Origin: Wolfiporia cocos
Taxonomy: Eukaryota; Basidiomycota; Agaricomycetes; Polyporales; Phaeolaceae
Assembly: GCA_029448655.1 (NCBI GenBank)
Contig: JACCLO010000075.1
Span: 1 to 40,809 of the forward strand
DNA: 40,809 nt
Direction of reading: 5' to 3'
Both the position numbers and the translations under genes were made by a program. The notes under the pieces are model-generated. The model was not told the origin of the DNA, made no database searches, and saw only the letters and a program-made list of their open reading frames with translations. Below are positions 1-8,378 of the stretch, one piece after another; position 1 is the stretch's first letter, and every line of letters begins with the position of its first letter.

Positions 1-344
1 TCGTAGTTCCAGTCTCTGAGAGACTTGCCGAATTCGTGAGGTCCTGACTCCAATAGGCCTTTGTAGTCCTTGGTTACCTCGTTGTCTAGCAATGCTTTGT
101 GTATTTCTCGTTGGAGTTCGTCATCTGGGATTACCAACTGATGGAGGGGCTCGAACGCAAGGATGGCTAATTCTCGCGCAAAGTTAACAAAAAATTCCGG
201 TTTCAACAGAATATTGTTCCTATTGTCGAGTTCCACCCCCTCTTCATGGTCTGGTCTCCTGGACAGAGGGTCTGCAGTAAGCATGGTTTTTCCTGGTTTA
301 TGGTGCATGGAGAAGTTAAATCTTGACAGATATAATGCCCATCT
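1..344 (-). pseudogene. Ty3/gypsy pol fragment: RNase H end and start of the linker to integrase
   Basis: Read on the minus strand, this encodes the end of a Ty3/gypsy RNase H, with RWALYLSRFNF and then a PLSRRPD block that matches the usual ADTLSR motif, followed by the variable linker before integrase. It runs off the left edge, so integrase lies outside the window. Upstream parts of the same element continue at 1236-1323 and 7377-9705, with two later insertions in between. Removing the two insertions and one copy of each TSD gives one uninterrupted frame here. The element is dead because of the insertions and a stop in pol. Confidence 0.85.
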
Positions 345-1235
345 TGTCACAGATCTGACATTTTTCCGCAATTAATTGCCATTTATCCGGTATTATTACG
401 CATACCTACGAGTTATCCTGTACTTATCAGTACAAGCCGACATGCCGGTGTAACCTAACAGTTATTACCTAAGCCCAAGAGTGCTTACGCGCTACTAAGC
501 ATCTATGACACGGCGCTTACACGCTAGTCATCAAGCATGACATGTTACATGACACTCTGTCACAAGACTAGACCTATGGTCTATTCTAACCCATGATACC
601 ATCATTACAAATAATGATATCATCATGACATCATATGGTCTAGCCCCTGGCTATGACATCACTATGATGTAACCCCTTCGTCATCATTACCAATTATGAC
701 ACCATTGGACCTAGGCCTACAGCCCAGTCCAATCCATAGCACGCCATCATTACACAATAATGGCATCACTATTCTAGACCCATGGTCTAGTACATTCCAT
801 GACATCATCATTTCCAATCATGACGTCATTATGATCCAGGCCTCCGGCCCGGTAACCATGTATGCGGATCTTCTGATCCATCCCTCGTATCTTACTGGCT
901 AAGTCCATTACTGGCTAGCATGGTCACTATAGATACCTATGCATGATGCCTTATCGCATCATTATGATATACGGATGGTGCCATACTGACACCATCGCCT
1001 TATGCAAGCATATGACTAACACGTTTAGGGTAGGACCATTCCCTTACTTACGTAATCAAGTATAAGCATGTATATAAGATAGGGCTTAACGCCTTTAGTC
1101 GTTAGTTCTGTTCTTCTAGGCGCTGCGCGCCCTAGAAGAACTTCACCTCTCTTCTGCGCGCCTTCTGACTGCTTGCCTGCTTATTCCCCTCACCTTGTGG
1201 ATTAGGCGGTGAGTCCCACAGTTAGATCTGTGTCA
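345..1235 (+). mobile_element. Solo LTR, TGTCACAG family, in the gypsy RNase H region
   Basis: This 891-bp LTR starts TGTCACAG and ends CTGTGTCA. It is flanked by the 5-bp target duplication CATCT at 340-344 and 1236-1240. No internal region or second LTR is present, so it is a solo LTR left by recombination. A TATA box (about 1071-1077) sits 40 bp before a strong hairpin (1111-1140), which sets the orientation as plus. The termini, TATA context and 3' hairpin (stem GTG/CAC with loop AGTCC) match the LTRs of the full element at 1324-7376 and the solo LTR at 27350-28048, but the rest of the sequence has diverged. Confidence 0.9.
1071..1140 (+). promoter_or_regulatory. LTR core promoter and TAR-like hairpin (solo LTR)
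   Basis: A TATATAA box at 1071-1077 is followed about 34 bp later by an inverted repeat at 1111-1140. The outer arms TTCTTCTAGG and CCTAGAAGAA pair over 10 bp, and a GC-rich core extends the stem. Transcription starting about 30 bp after the TATA box would place this hairpin at the very 5' end of the RNA, in the R region. The same arrangement is found in the other LTR copies, with a different stem core. Confidence 0.55.
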
Positions 1236-1323
1236 CATCTTGCCTGTCTCCTGGTGAGCTTCTGAGCCGTCTTGAAGTAGGTTAGGTTCAGATGATCCGA
1301 CCATACTTCGAATTTTTCCGGGT
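1236..1323 (-). pseudogene. Ty3/gypsy RNase H fragment between two insertions
   Basis: This short island is the piece of the minus-strand gypsy element left between the solo LTR (345-1235) and the complete LTR element (1324-7376). It encodes the RNase H segment around [20 protein letters not shown], which belongs directly between the fragment ending at 7377 and the one starting at 344. It shows that the two LTR insertions were independent events in the same host element. Confidence 0.85.
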
Positions 1324-2417
1324 TGTCACAGATTTATCTGGGGCTTACAGCATTTTTCCTACGATTATAGCAATTTACCTGGGATTTATACGTCTAACTA
1401 CAAGTTATCTACGGGTTAACTCCCATTGCCACCACGACAAGCTCTTAACTGGGCTTATCACCACATGACCAGCATACATAACGCTACGGCACCTTCCGGT
1501 CCAATAGCATAGTTACAGCTACGTCATAAAGGTCTCGCCCGTCAGAGCAAGACCAGCCACGTCATAGATCGTAGATCATAATGATAGGCCGAGCGCGGCA
1601 CGCTCGCATAATAATGTCCACATGTACAAACAGTGCCTCGCGGCCTTGTACTATTGGGTCGGCCTTCCCGGCTTCCCACCGCCATAAGATCCTTGATCAC
1701 AATGGCACCTCAGGCGCGCCACGCCTTCGCATAATAATGGCAACACGGCCAAATAGCACTATATTAGCATCAAGGCAATATCGCTATAGGCTCGGCCTTC
1801 TCGGCCATCTCACGGACTCGGCGTTCTCCAAGTCCCGGGCTTCTGCCATCACGGCGCTGCCCAAACACCGGTCCTCGCCTCACGGCTAAGACCAATACAT
1901 GCCCCGGTAACCATCCGGACCGGGCTGTAACACATGCCACGGTACTACCCGTCCAATGGCATAACGACCTCGGCGTCTCGCCTTGGTCATCCAACGAAGC
2001 ACGGCCAATCGCCATTATGCCGCAAGGTATCCGGCAACCGGCTTCACCTATACCCGGGCTGCGCCCGCGTTAGTATCACAGATAAGACATAATCCCTCTA
2101 TTACGATTGGGTCGGCCATTAGGGCCTTCCACGGCCATTCTAGATAGAGTAACTAAACATCAGATAAGATAAAGCTTCGCCACTTGGCAAAGCCACATAA
2201 CCCGGTAAGGCAACCGCTAGCTAGTAGCACGTGCCCTCCCGACACAATGTATATAAGTAGGAGCCAAGCGCTCTTTAACTTCAGTTCTATTCTTCTCGGC
2301 GTACGCCGTAGAAGAACCTCCTACCTCCTACTGCGTCTGATAACCTCTTCCTCACCTAAGTCGCCTAGTTCATCGCAGGATACTGGCTTGGTGAGTCCCA
2401 CAGAGCCATCTGTGTCA
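1324..2417 (+). repeat. 5' LTR of the non-autonomous element
   Basis: The 1,094-bp LTR begins TGTCACAG and ends CTGTGTCA. It holds many dyads, a TATA box at 2250-2256, a hairpin at 2290-2316, and a terminal pair of hairpins, one with loop AGTCC and one formed by ACAGA and TCTGT. Small open frames at 1581-1889, 1770-2015 and 2184-2420 recur exactly in the 3' LTR only because the LTR is duplicated; I do not regard them as genes. Confidence 0.9.
2250..2316 (+). promoter_or_regulatory. LTR core promoter and TAR-like hairpin
   Basis: TATATAA at 2250-2256 is followed by an inverted repeat at 2290-2316: TTCTTCT then CGGCG, a TA loop core, CGCCG, a bulged T and AGAAGAA. The outer arms match those in the solo LTR at 1111-1140 while the inner core differs but still pairs. 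A transcript starting near 2280 would carry the hairpin about 10 nt from its 5' end. Confidence 0.5.
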
Positions 2418-2661
2418 TAAGAATAGAACTACCTACCCCCCTGCGCCTCCTTAACTGGTGGCGCCTGGGTTTTTCCTCCAACAGGTGTCTGAGATAGCGC
2501 AGGGGCCGCTACTCTCCTGCAAAGGGGATGTATGCTCCGTGGTTGCGGATTGGGATACATCGGCGGCGGGCTTAGCGGCCTGCTGCCACCCAGTGGGGCG
2601 CTGCTTGCCTAATCAGCAGCATGCGTCCTGCGAACCCGGACTCCAGGGTTAAGGAGAGGCG

Positions 2662-2685
2662 CCGGCTTCCTGACAAGGTTGCTGG
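2662..2685 (+). other. TGACAA-loop hairpin 1
   Basis: The loop TGACAA (2671-2676) is closed by CC/GG; two T-T mismatches follow and then an outer 5-bp stem CCGGC/GCTGG. This is the weakest member of the family. Confidence 0.4.
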
Positions 2686-3338
2686 TGCCAGCGGTTGAGA
2701 CCCGCCTATTGGGAAAAGGGGACCGTCTGCCTGTGTGCGCGCAGCCCCCTGTCTTGGCAATCCCTGTTCAGGGACCCAACACTACCAGTAGGATCCCCAT
2801 AGGGATATGCGCTTCGGCGTATTCCCTTAGTTGGGTGTGGGAATCTTCCAAAGCCGCCCCCCAGGCGTAAGGGGCCCGCTTGGGATCTCCTTCGGGGAAT
2901 CCAAGTGGTGAGGTGGTGCGGCTCGCAAGGCCAAACCAGCCGAGGTCACTCGCGGTAGCCAATAGCGTAAGTCCTACGGGCAGCTCGGTGTGCGAGCCTG
3001 GGTTAAACCGAGTTGGGGCCCCACCGGAAGCATGCGGCGTTGCCCACCATCCTTGATGTGTGGAGCGCTCGTGAATGCGCGATCTTAGATCGACGGATGG
3101 TTTTTTAGCCCTGATGTGACACCCAGGTGGCTATAGATGGCAAGCCTTACCACTAAAGCGCGGACCGGTCGCGGTGTAATACTGCGACCACTTTCCAGCT
3201 CATCTCCACGAGGAAATGGGCTGTGTATCCTATTCCCAACCATGTGACCCAGCTTATCAAGCGCTGGCAGTCACCGACTCTCTTTCTAGAAGGAAGTCGC
3301 GCGCTTCGATGAAGACACCTGTCGGCTAAATTCCGCGC

Positions 3339-3358
3339 GGCGTCCTGACAAGGGCGCC
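3339..3358 (+). other. TGACAA-loop hairpin 2
   Basis: The stem GGCGTCC/GGGCGCC (7 bp with one T-G pair) closes the loop TGACAA. The stem is GC-rich, unlike the AT-rich stem of the member at 6154-6171 that carries the same loop. Confidence 0.6.
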
Positions 3359-3887
3359 CCTAACCATGCCCCCGTTCTTCTTGTGTTAGACATGACCACT
3401 CAGCGTTGATCGCTGATGATGAGCTCTCTTTCAGGTACCCTGGTATCCCAGTCAATAAGTAGATAAATATGTAGTTTTAGTGGCGGCTCCTAGTAGCTTA
3501 CTTACTTTGTAAAGTAGCTTAGAAACCGTCCAATAGCATTTGTATTCGCCTCTGGAAATCCTGCGTCACCTGCTGGTTCCCAGGTTATCTAGCCTGGTTA
3601 AGGTCGCTTATGTACATATAAAGCAACCTTTTACGTCTTAGGTACAATAAGTCAATCGAAAAACGATACTAGTACCTTACTCGACGTAGGATCGCGTACG
3701 CTTGGCAAACATATGCTTATAACTATTATTACTATGGGAATGCCTAAGTACCAAGTCGATTAAGATTCTTAATCTATCGGCGCCCGTTTGACTTCGGTCT
3801 TCGCTCCTGAAAAGGGGATTCGGGTTATTGAGCATCTGTCATTTGGTCACATGTCACAAAGAACCTTAGAACGGGGGCACCCCTTTT

Positions 3888-3917
3888 GGTAATGGAATTC
3901 CTGACAAGGAAATTACC
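3888..3917 (+). other. TGACAA-loop hairpin 3
   Basis: The inner stem TTCC/GGAA closes TGACAA, and the outer stem GGTAAT/ATTACC adds 6 bp after a 4-nt bulge. Confidence 0.55.
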
Positions 3918-3931
3918 ATCCGATTGGGAAG

Positions 3932-3950
3932 AGACGTCTGACAAGCGTCT
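3932..3950 (+). other. TGACAA-loop hairpin 4
   Basis: The stem AGACG/CGTCT with a bulged T and a closing C-G pair carries the loop TGACAA. It lies only 14 nt after hairpin 3, so the two probably form a tandem pair in the RNA. Confidence 0.55.
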
Positions 3951-4057
3951 ATAAATAATTGGGTACAGCGCTGTTTCCACCAGCCACCCATGTACAAACA
4001 GATCGCAACAAGATTACTTCATTGAATCTTGCAATCTGGGTTAGAGGAAAGGAAAAC

Positions 4058-4179
4058 AAGGGACACACGCTATTAATACGCGTTCCCTTGAAGTGTAGCG
4101 GAGGCCGCAAGGCTTCTAGAATCACACTTCATTCGGCATTCTCGCACAATCGCCGAATCTACACCGGTTTCCAACCGGT
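4058..4179 (+). other. Run of four adjoining hairpins
   Basis: Four inverted repeats follow one another almost without spacer: 4058-4089 (AAGGGA/TCCCTT plus an inner ACGC/GCGT), 4089-4131 (TGAAGTGT/ACACTTCA, perfect 8 bp), 4131-4158 (ATTCGGC/GCCGAAT, perfect 7 bp) and 4163-4179 (ACCGGTT/AACCGGT, perfect 7 bp with loop TCC). Such dense non-overlapping pairing is not expected by chance. Confidence 0.65.
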
Positions 4180-4344
4180 CCCCCCCTGTATTGAAGTCGA
4201 CAATTTCGCACGCCAATCGCAAAATTCGTCACGAGGCTAGCTACCTCACTTTTGATTTCACTTCGATTCAACTTTTCTCTGTGGGGAGAATAACCGAATT
4301 CGAAAAATACACCTTAGCAACTCAATGCGATCGTCCGCAAAAGG

Positions 4345-4394
4345 TCTCGAAGAAGCACTCGAAAACTTCCAGAGATAACAAGGGAGTCCCCCTT
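4345..4394 (+). ncRNA. 50-nt structured RNA module, copy A
   Basis: The outer stem TCTC/GAGA (4345-4348 with 4372-4375) encloses a conserved GAA and the inner stem GAAG/CTTC (4352-4355 with 4366-4369) with loop CACTCGAAAA. A second hairpin AAGGG/CCCTT (4380-4384 with 4390-4394) follows with loop AGTCC. Copies B and C have the same length, spacing and loops, but every stem differs in sequence while still pairing. Confidence 0.7.
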
Positions 4395-5117
4395 ATTAAT
4401 TCAATCAAGCCGATTTGGCAATCGGTTATCATTTAATTGCTTGGTTTACGGAAACCTACGCCGTCGAGACGCGTAATAAATAAATCCGGATCTGTATCCT
4501 TACGTCAAGAAAGGATTACATCTCGTCACTACATCGAATATGGGCCTGGAAAACCCTTCGATTCCGACAAACTAGGGCTTGGAAACCTTAGTATAAAAAT
4601 CTGGTCGCATATGCGAGCGACTACACTGGATACAGCCGTATATGGATATACGTCAAGAATACCTTCGGCCCACATCCACCCACCCTTATCTGGGTATAGA
4701 GGCGGTTTAACCTCTTTAAAAACCAAAACCATCTGGATAGGTTTGATCGGGAGATCAAACGTGAAAGAGGGGGTGGAAACCCTAATTTCGCACCTAGGAC
4801 CTTAACAAGTCCACTATCCCACGCTTACAAATGAACCTTACGGTCATTAAAGCAACAAACGACATGCACTAAGAGGCCCGATTACCCTCATTCATGCTCG
4901 TACTGTCCTATTCGTATATGGACGACAACCCTGTAATAGGAATATAGTAGCTATCTATCCAATAGCGAAATATACCCTTCCCCAACGATCATCCCAGTTC
5001 CCACGCTTACAATGTCATACTCAATCGAAGAACGACTTTAACGACATACAAGCACATTGGAAACTACCGTCATCGCCACCATGGGACTTCAGCCCTTACG
5101 GGATACACCTATACGAG

Positions 5118-5137
5118 ACAACTCCTGACAAGGATGT
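5118..5137 (+). other. TGACAA-loop hairpin 5
   Basis: TCC/GGA closes the TGACAA loop and ACA/TGT extends the stem after a 2-nt bulge. Confidence 0.45.
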
Positions 5138-5389
5138 ATGTTCTCACGGTTACCCAATAAGGCCTCACTACGGCAACGACACTACAGTATCAGGGAATAC
5201 AATCATAAGCATTGACCATAATGCACAATGATTAGTACTTATACTATGGGGTTTTACACGAGAAGCCTACTCGTTAATAAATAAGTGCATACAACAACGA
5301 AGGCACAGCTTCATTCCGGAACTTACGACTCCGAAGAGATCGCTACGTAGAAGCAATCTAACTAGGGGACACAACCCCTGTAACAAATG

Positions 5390-5405
5390 GGCATTGACAA
5401 ATGTC
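5390..5405 (+). other. TGACAA-loop hairpin 6
   Basis: The stem GGCAT/ATGTC (5 bp with one G-T pair) closes the TGACAA loop. The closing pair is T-A here rather than C-G. Confidence 0.5.
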
Positions 5406-5658
5406 ACACGCTTAGTACTTGCGATACTAGGGAGGCGACGCCTCATAAACGTTCATAAGGCGACGCCCTTTAATAACCGTTCAAACCGCATAAGTCGTAC
5501 AAAGTAGGATTACCCCTGTACAAGCACAAAGCCTAAGACACCCGCCACGCGAACGAAGGAACTTGCAATCCCATTCACCGCTAGGCAATAGACGTCGAAA
5601 AAGCACCGCTATGTCACACTCAATGGGTACTACGCATAAGCAACATATCCGCCCAAGG

Positions 5659-5708
5659 GCTCGAAGAGACACTAGAAAATCTCCAGAGCTAACAGTGAAG
5701 CCCTCACT
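5659..5708 (+). ncRNA. 50-nt structured RNA module, copy B
   Basis: The outer stem is GCTC/GAGC (5659-5662 with 5686-5689), the inner stem GAGA/TCTC (5666-5669 with 5680-5683) with loop CACTAGAAAA, and the second hairpin AGTGA/TCACT (5694-5698 with 5704-5708) with loop AGCCC. It is preceded by ATCCGCCCAAGG, similar to the lead-in of copy C, and followed by GCACAATG. Confidence 0.7.
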
Positions 5709-5891
5709 CTAAGGAATATCGCACAATGCTATCCGAAATACGTACAACGACACAATGCACCCTCTAATACGCTTGGCAAGCTATTGGAGATACAGATTAC
5801 AAGTAGATTCAAAGGCACTATATGATGACCATTTCCATATCGCCTTCTACTACGAGTAACGTCATAAGCAAAAGCAATAATCCGACCAAGG

Positions 5892-5941
5892 TCGCGAAAA
5901 GGCACTAGAACACCTTCAGCGATAACAGGAGAGTCCCTCCT
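5892..5941 (+). ncRNA. 50-nt structured RNA module, copy C
   Basis: The outer stem is TCGC/GCGA (5892-5895 with 5919-5922), the inner stem AAGG/CCTT (5899-5902 with 5913-5916) with loop CACTAGAACA, and the second hairpin AGGAG/CTCCT (5927-5931 with 5937-5941) with loop AGTCC. It shares the lead-in ATCCGNCCAAGG and the trailing GCACAATG with copy B. Confidence 0.7.
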
Positions 5942-6000
5942 CTTAGGATCCGCATGCACAATGACAGCACACTCTAGTAACACGACTACATCTCCCTAAC

Positions 6001-6214
6001 AACGGCATTTGACCTTTCGGTCATCACGCGTTGATAATCGCTAGTAACGGCATTTAGCACTTCGCTATCACGCGTTACAAATCACTATAAGGAATAAAAT
6101 CGCCTTCCACGCTCAGGTTCCACCACAAGTCCTGAAACTCCCATTTATCCCTGTTCAATTGACAAATTGAAGCAGCACCATAACGGCATTTGACACTTCG
6201 TCATCACGCGTTAT
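6001..6214 (+). repeat. Three short hairpin repeats near the 3' end of the interior
   Basis: The frame AACGGCATT ... TCACGCGTT occurs three times (near 6001, 6047 and 6182). The centre is a small hairpin whose stem differs: TGACC/GGTCA with loop TTTC (6010-6023), TAGC/GCTA with loop ACTTC (6055-6067), and TGAC/GTCA with loop ACTTC (6191-6203). The flanking AACG and CGTT could also pair. Confidence 0.6.
6151..6175 (+). other. TGACAA-loop hairpin 7
   Basis: A perfect 6-bp AT-rich stem TTCAAT/ATTGAA closes TGACAA at 6160-6165, and CTG/CAG extends it after one bulged base. This is the cleanest member. Confidence 0.6.
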
Positions 6215-6270
6215 ACCGCTCTTGGGACGTACACAATGAGGAATAGTTTCATCAGGGACGATGAAACCTA

Positions 6271-6282
6271 AAGCGGGGGTAA
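6271..6282 (+). promoter_or_regulatory. Polypurine tract
   Basis: AAGCGGGGGTAA lies directly before the 3' LTR start at 6283, where plus-strand DNA synthesis would be primed. The TRIM at 9706-10625 has GAAGTGGGGGTAA in the same place. Confidence 0.75.
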
Positions 6283-7376
6283 TGTCACAGATTTATCTGG
6301 GGCTTACAGCATTTTTCCTACGATTATAGCAATTTACCTGGGATTTATACGTCTAACTACAAGTTATCTACGGGTTAACTCCCATTGCCACCACGACAAG
6401 CTCTTAACTGGGCTTATCACCACATGACCAGCATACATAACGCTACGGCACCTTCCGGTCCAATAGCATAGTTACAGCTACGTCATAAAGGTCTCGCCCG
6501 TCAGAGCAAGACCAGCCACGTCATAGATCGTAGATCATAATGATAGGCCGAGCGCGGCACGCTCGCATAATAATGTCCACATGTACAAACAGTGCCTCGC
6601 GGCCTTGTACTATTGGGTCGGCCTTCCCGGCTTCCCACCGCCATAAGATCCTTGATCACAATGGCACCTCAGGCGCGCCACGCCTTCGCATAATAATGGC
6701 AACACGGCCAAATAGCACTATATTAGCATCAAGGCAATATCGCTATAGGCTCGGCCTTCTCGGCCATCTCACGGACTCGGCGTTCTCCAAGTCCCGGGCT
6801 TCTGCCATCACGGCGCTGCCCAAACACCGGTCCTCGCCTCACGGCTAAGACCAATACATGCCCCGGTAACCATCCGGACCGGGCTGTAACACATGCCACG
6901 GTACTACCCGTCCAATGGCATAACGACCTCGGCGTCTCGCCTTGGTCATCCAACGAAGCACGGCCAATCGCCATTATGCCGCAAGGTATCCGGCAACCGG
7001 CTTCACCTATACCCGGGCTGCGCCCGCGTTAGTATCACAGATAAGACATAATCCCTCTATTACGATTGGGTCGGCCATTAGGGCCTTCCACGGCCATTCT
7101 AGATAGAGTAACTAAACATCAGATAAGATAAAGCTTCGCCACTTGGCAAAGCCACATAACCCGGTAAGGCAACCGCTAGCTAGTAGCACGTGCCCTCCCG
7201 ACACAATGTATATAAGTAGGAGCCAAGCGCTCTTTAACTTCAGTTCTATTCTTCTCGGCGTACGCCGTAGAAGAACCTCCTACCTCCTACTGCGTCTGAT
7301 AACCTCTTCCTCACCTAAGTCGCCTAGTTCATCGCAGGATACTGGCTTGGTGAGTCCCACAGAGCCATCTGTGTCA
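6283..7376 (+). repeat. 3' LTR of the non-autonomous element
   Basis: This is the direct repeat of 1324-2417 at an offset of 4,959 bp. I found no differences. It ends CTGTGTCA and is followed by the target duplication CGGGT. Confidence 0.9.
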
Positions 7377-8378
7377 CGGGTGACCTTCGAGATAATGTTG
7401 CCATTCTTCTAATGCTCGAATTATGGCTAGCATCTCTTTGTCATAAATTTTGTAGTTCCGTTCCGGGGCAGTCATGCCTGTGGAATAGAAGGCGCAAGGA
7501 TTCCATTTCCAACTATCTGGTGACCATTGCGTTAGGACTGCTCCAGTCGCAAAGTCTGATGTGTTGGCTTCTATACGGAATTTCTGAATTTTGTCCGGAA
7601 TATGTAAGATGGGGGCAGTTGTAAAGGCCGCCTTGAGCTTTTGGAAAGCTTCTTCCTGTGCTTCATCCCAATGCCATTTCTCCGACTTCTTCATGAGTGT
7701 TGTCAGGGGTTTCACAATTTTCAAGAAGTCCTGAATAAACCGCCGATAGAAGTTCGCAAAGCCTAAAAAGGCTTGAACTTCCTTCACCTTGGTTGGGGTC
7801 AGCCAATCTAATACTCCTGATAGTTTCGAGGGGTCCATTTCGACTCTGCCCTTAGAAATTATCATACCCAAATAGTCGATGCTACTTTTTTCAAAGAAGC
7901 ATTTCTCGGGTTTGGCATATAGATCATTGTCCCGCAGCCTTTTCAGGACTGCCTTGGTGATTTTGCGGTGTTCCGCTAAGTCGTTGCCAAAGATCAGTAT
8001 GTCGTCCAGATAGACTATGACTTTTCCGGTGGCAATGAAATCCTTTAGGACGTCGTTCATCATTGCTTGGAAAGTCCCTGGCACGTTCTTGAAACCGAAA
8101 TACATAACCATGGCTTCGTACAACCCCTGTTTAGTAATGAATGCTGTTTTCCATTCATCACCTTCCTTGATACGGACGTTGTTGTAACCCCATCTCAGGT
8201 CGATCTTAGTAAAGATCGATGCACCTGAGAGTTGGTTGATAAGGTCCGATATCTGGGGTATAGGGTACTTGTTATCCACAGTTATTTCGTTCAGCTTCCT
8301 GTAATTGATTACCATGCACAAGGTTCCATCTTTCTTGGCAACGAAAAATACTGGGCTGGCCATAGGGGAGCTTGAATC
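7377..8378 (-). pseudogene. Ty3/gypsy reverse transcriptase and RNase H, truncated by insertion
   Basis: The frame encodes RT (SPMASPVFFVAKKDG near the start, then the catalytic YLDDILIF box) and RNase H up to EEWQHYLEGHP, where the LTR element has inserted; the frame resumes at 1323. One in-frame TGA (8379-8381) separates it from the protease and RT amino-terminal part. RNase H has TSDFATGAVL where DASxFAxGAVL is usual, so the first catalytic Asp is present but shifted to an NTSD context. Related to, but clearly different from, the gypsy element at 16548-24997. Confidence 0.88.

Larger units (their letters stand above)
2418..6282 (+). ncRNA. Internal region: long non-coding, highly structured RNA
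   Basis: No protein gene can be supported. Instead the sequence is a chain of local inverted repeats, many adjoining one another. Some fall into families that keep the loop and change the stem: three 50-nt double-hairpin modules, seven hairpins with loop TGACAA, and three small hairpins in an AACGGCATT/TCACGCGTT frame. Other strong single hairpins include 3244-3274, 3599-3629 and 4163-4179. The region just after the 5' LTR shows no clear primer-binding site. The role is unknown; packaging, protein binding or stability of the element RNA are possible. Confidence 0.6.
1324..7376 (+). mobile_element. Complete non-autonomous LTR retrotransposon with a hairpin-packed interior
   Basis: Two 1,094-bp LTRs (1324-2417 and 6283-7376) enclose a 3,865-bp interior. 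The element is flanked by the target duplication CGGGT at 1319-1323 and 7377-7381. The LTRs are identical wherever I compared them, so insertion was recent. The interior has no reading frame with gag, protease, RT or integrase motifs; the longest frames are 60-120 codons and look random. It must have been moved by proteins from another element. A polypurine tract precedes the 3' LTR, with the same core as in the TRIM at 9706-10625, suggesting a shared helper. Confidence 0.9.

Noticed and set aside
1581..2015. Open frames in both LTRs at the same offsets (also 6540-6974), as a conserved gene pair
   Set aside because: They recur only because the LTR is duplicated; composition is Arg/Ser/Pro-rich and no motif is visible.
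2456..2470. Primer-binding site starting TGGTGGCGCC
   Set aside because: It lies 38 bp after the 5' LTR, too far for a normal site, and I could not tie it to a tRNA.
3405..3445. Hammerhead ribozyme suggested by CTGATGA
   Set aside because: The second core (GAAA in the right place) and the cleavage triplet arrangement are missing.
2418..6282. CRISPR array or simple tandem repeat
   Set aside because: The repeated units are dispersed, keep loops rather than whole repeats, and the genome is eukaryotic.
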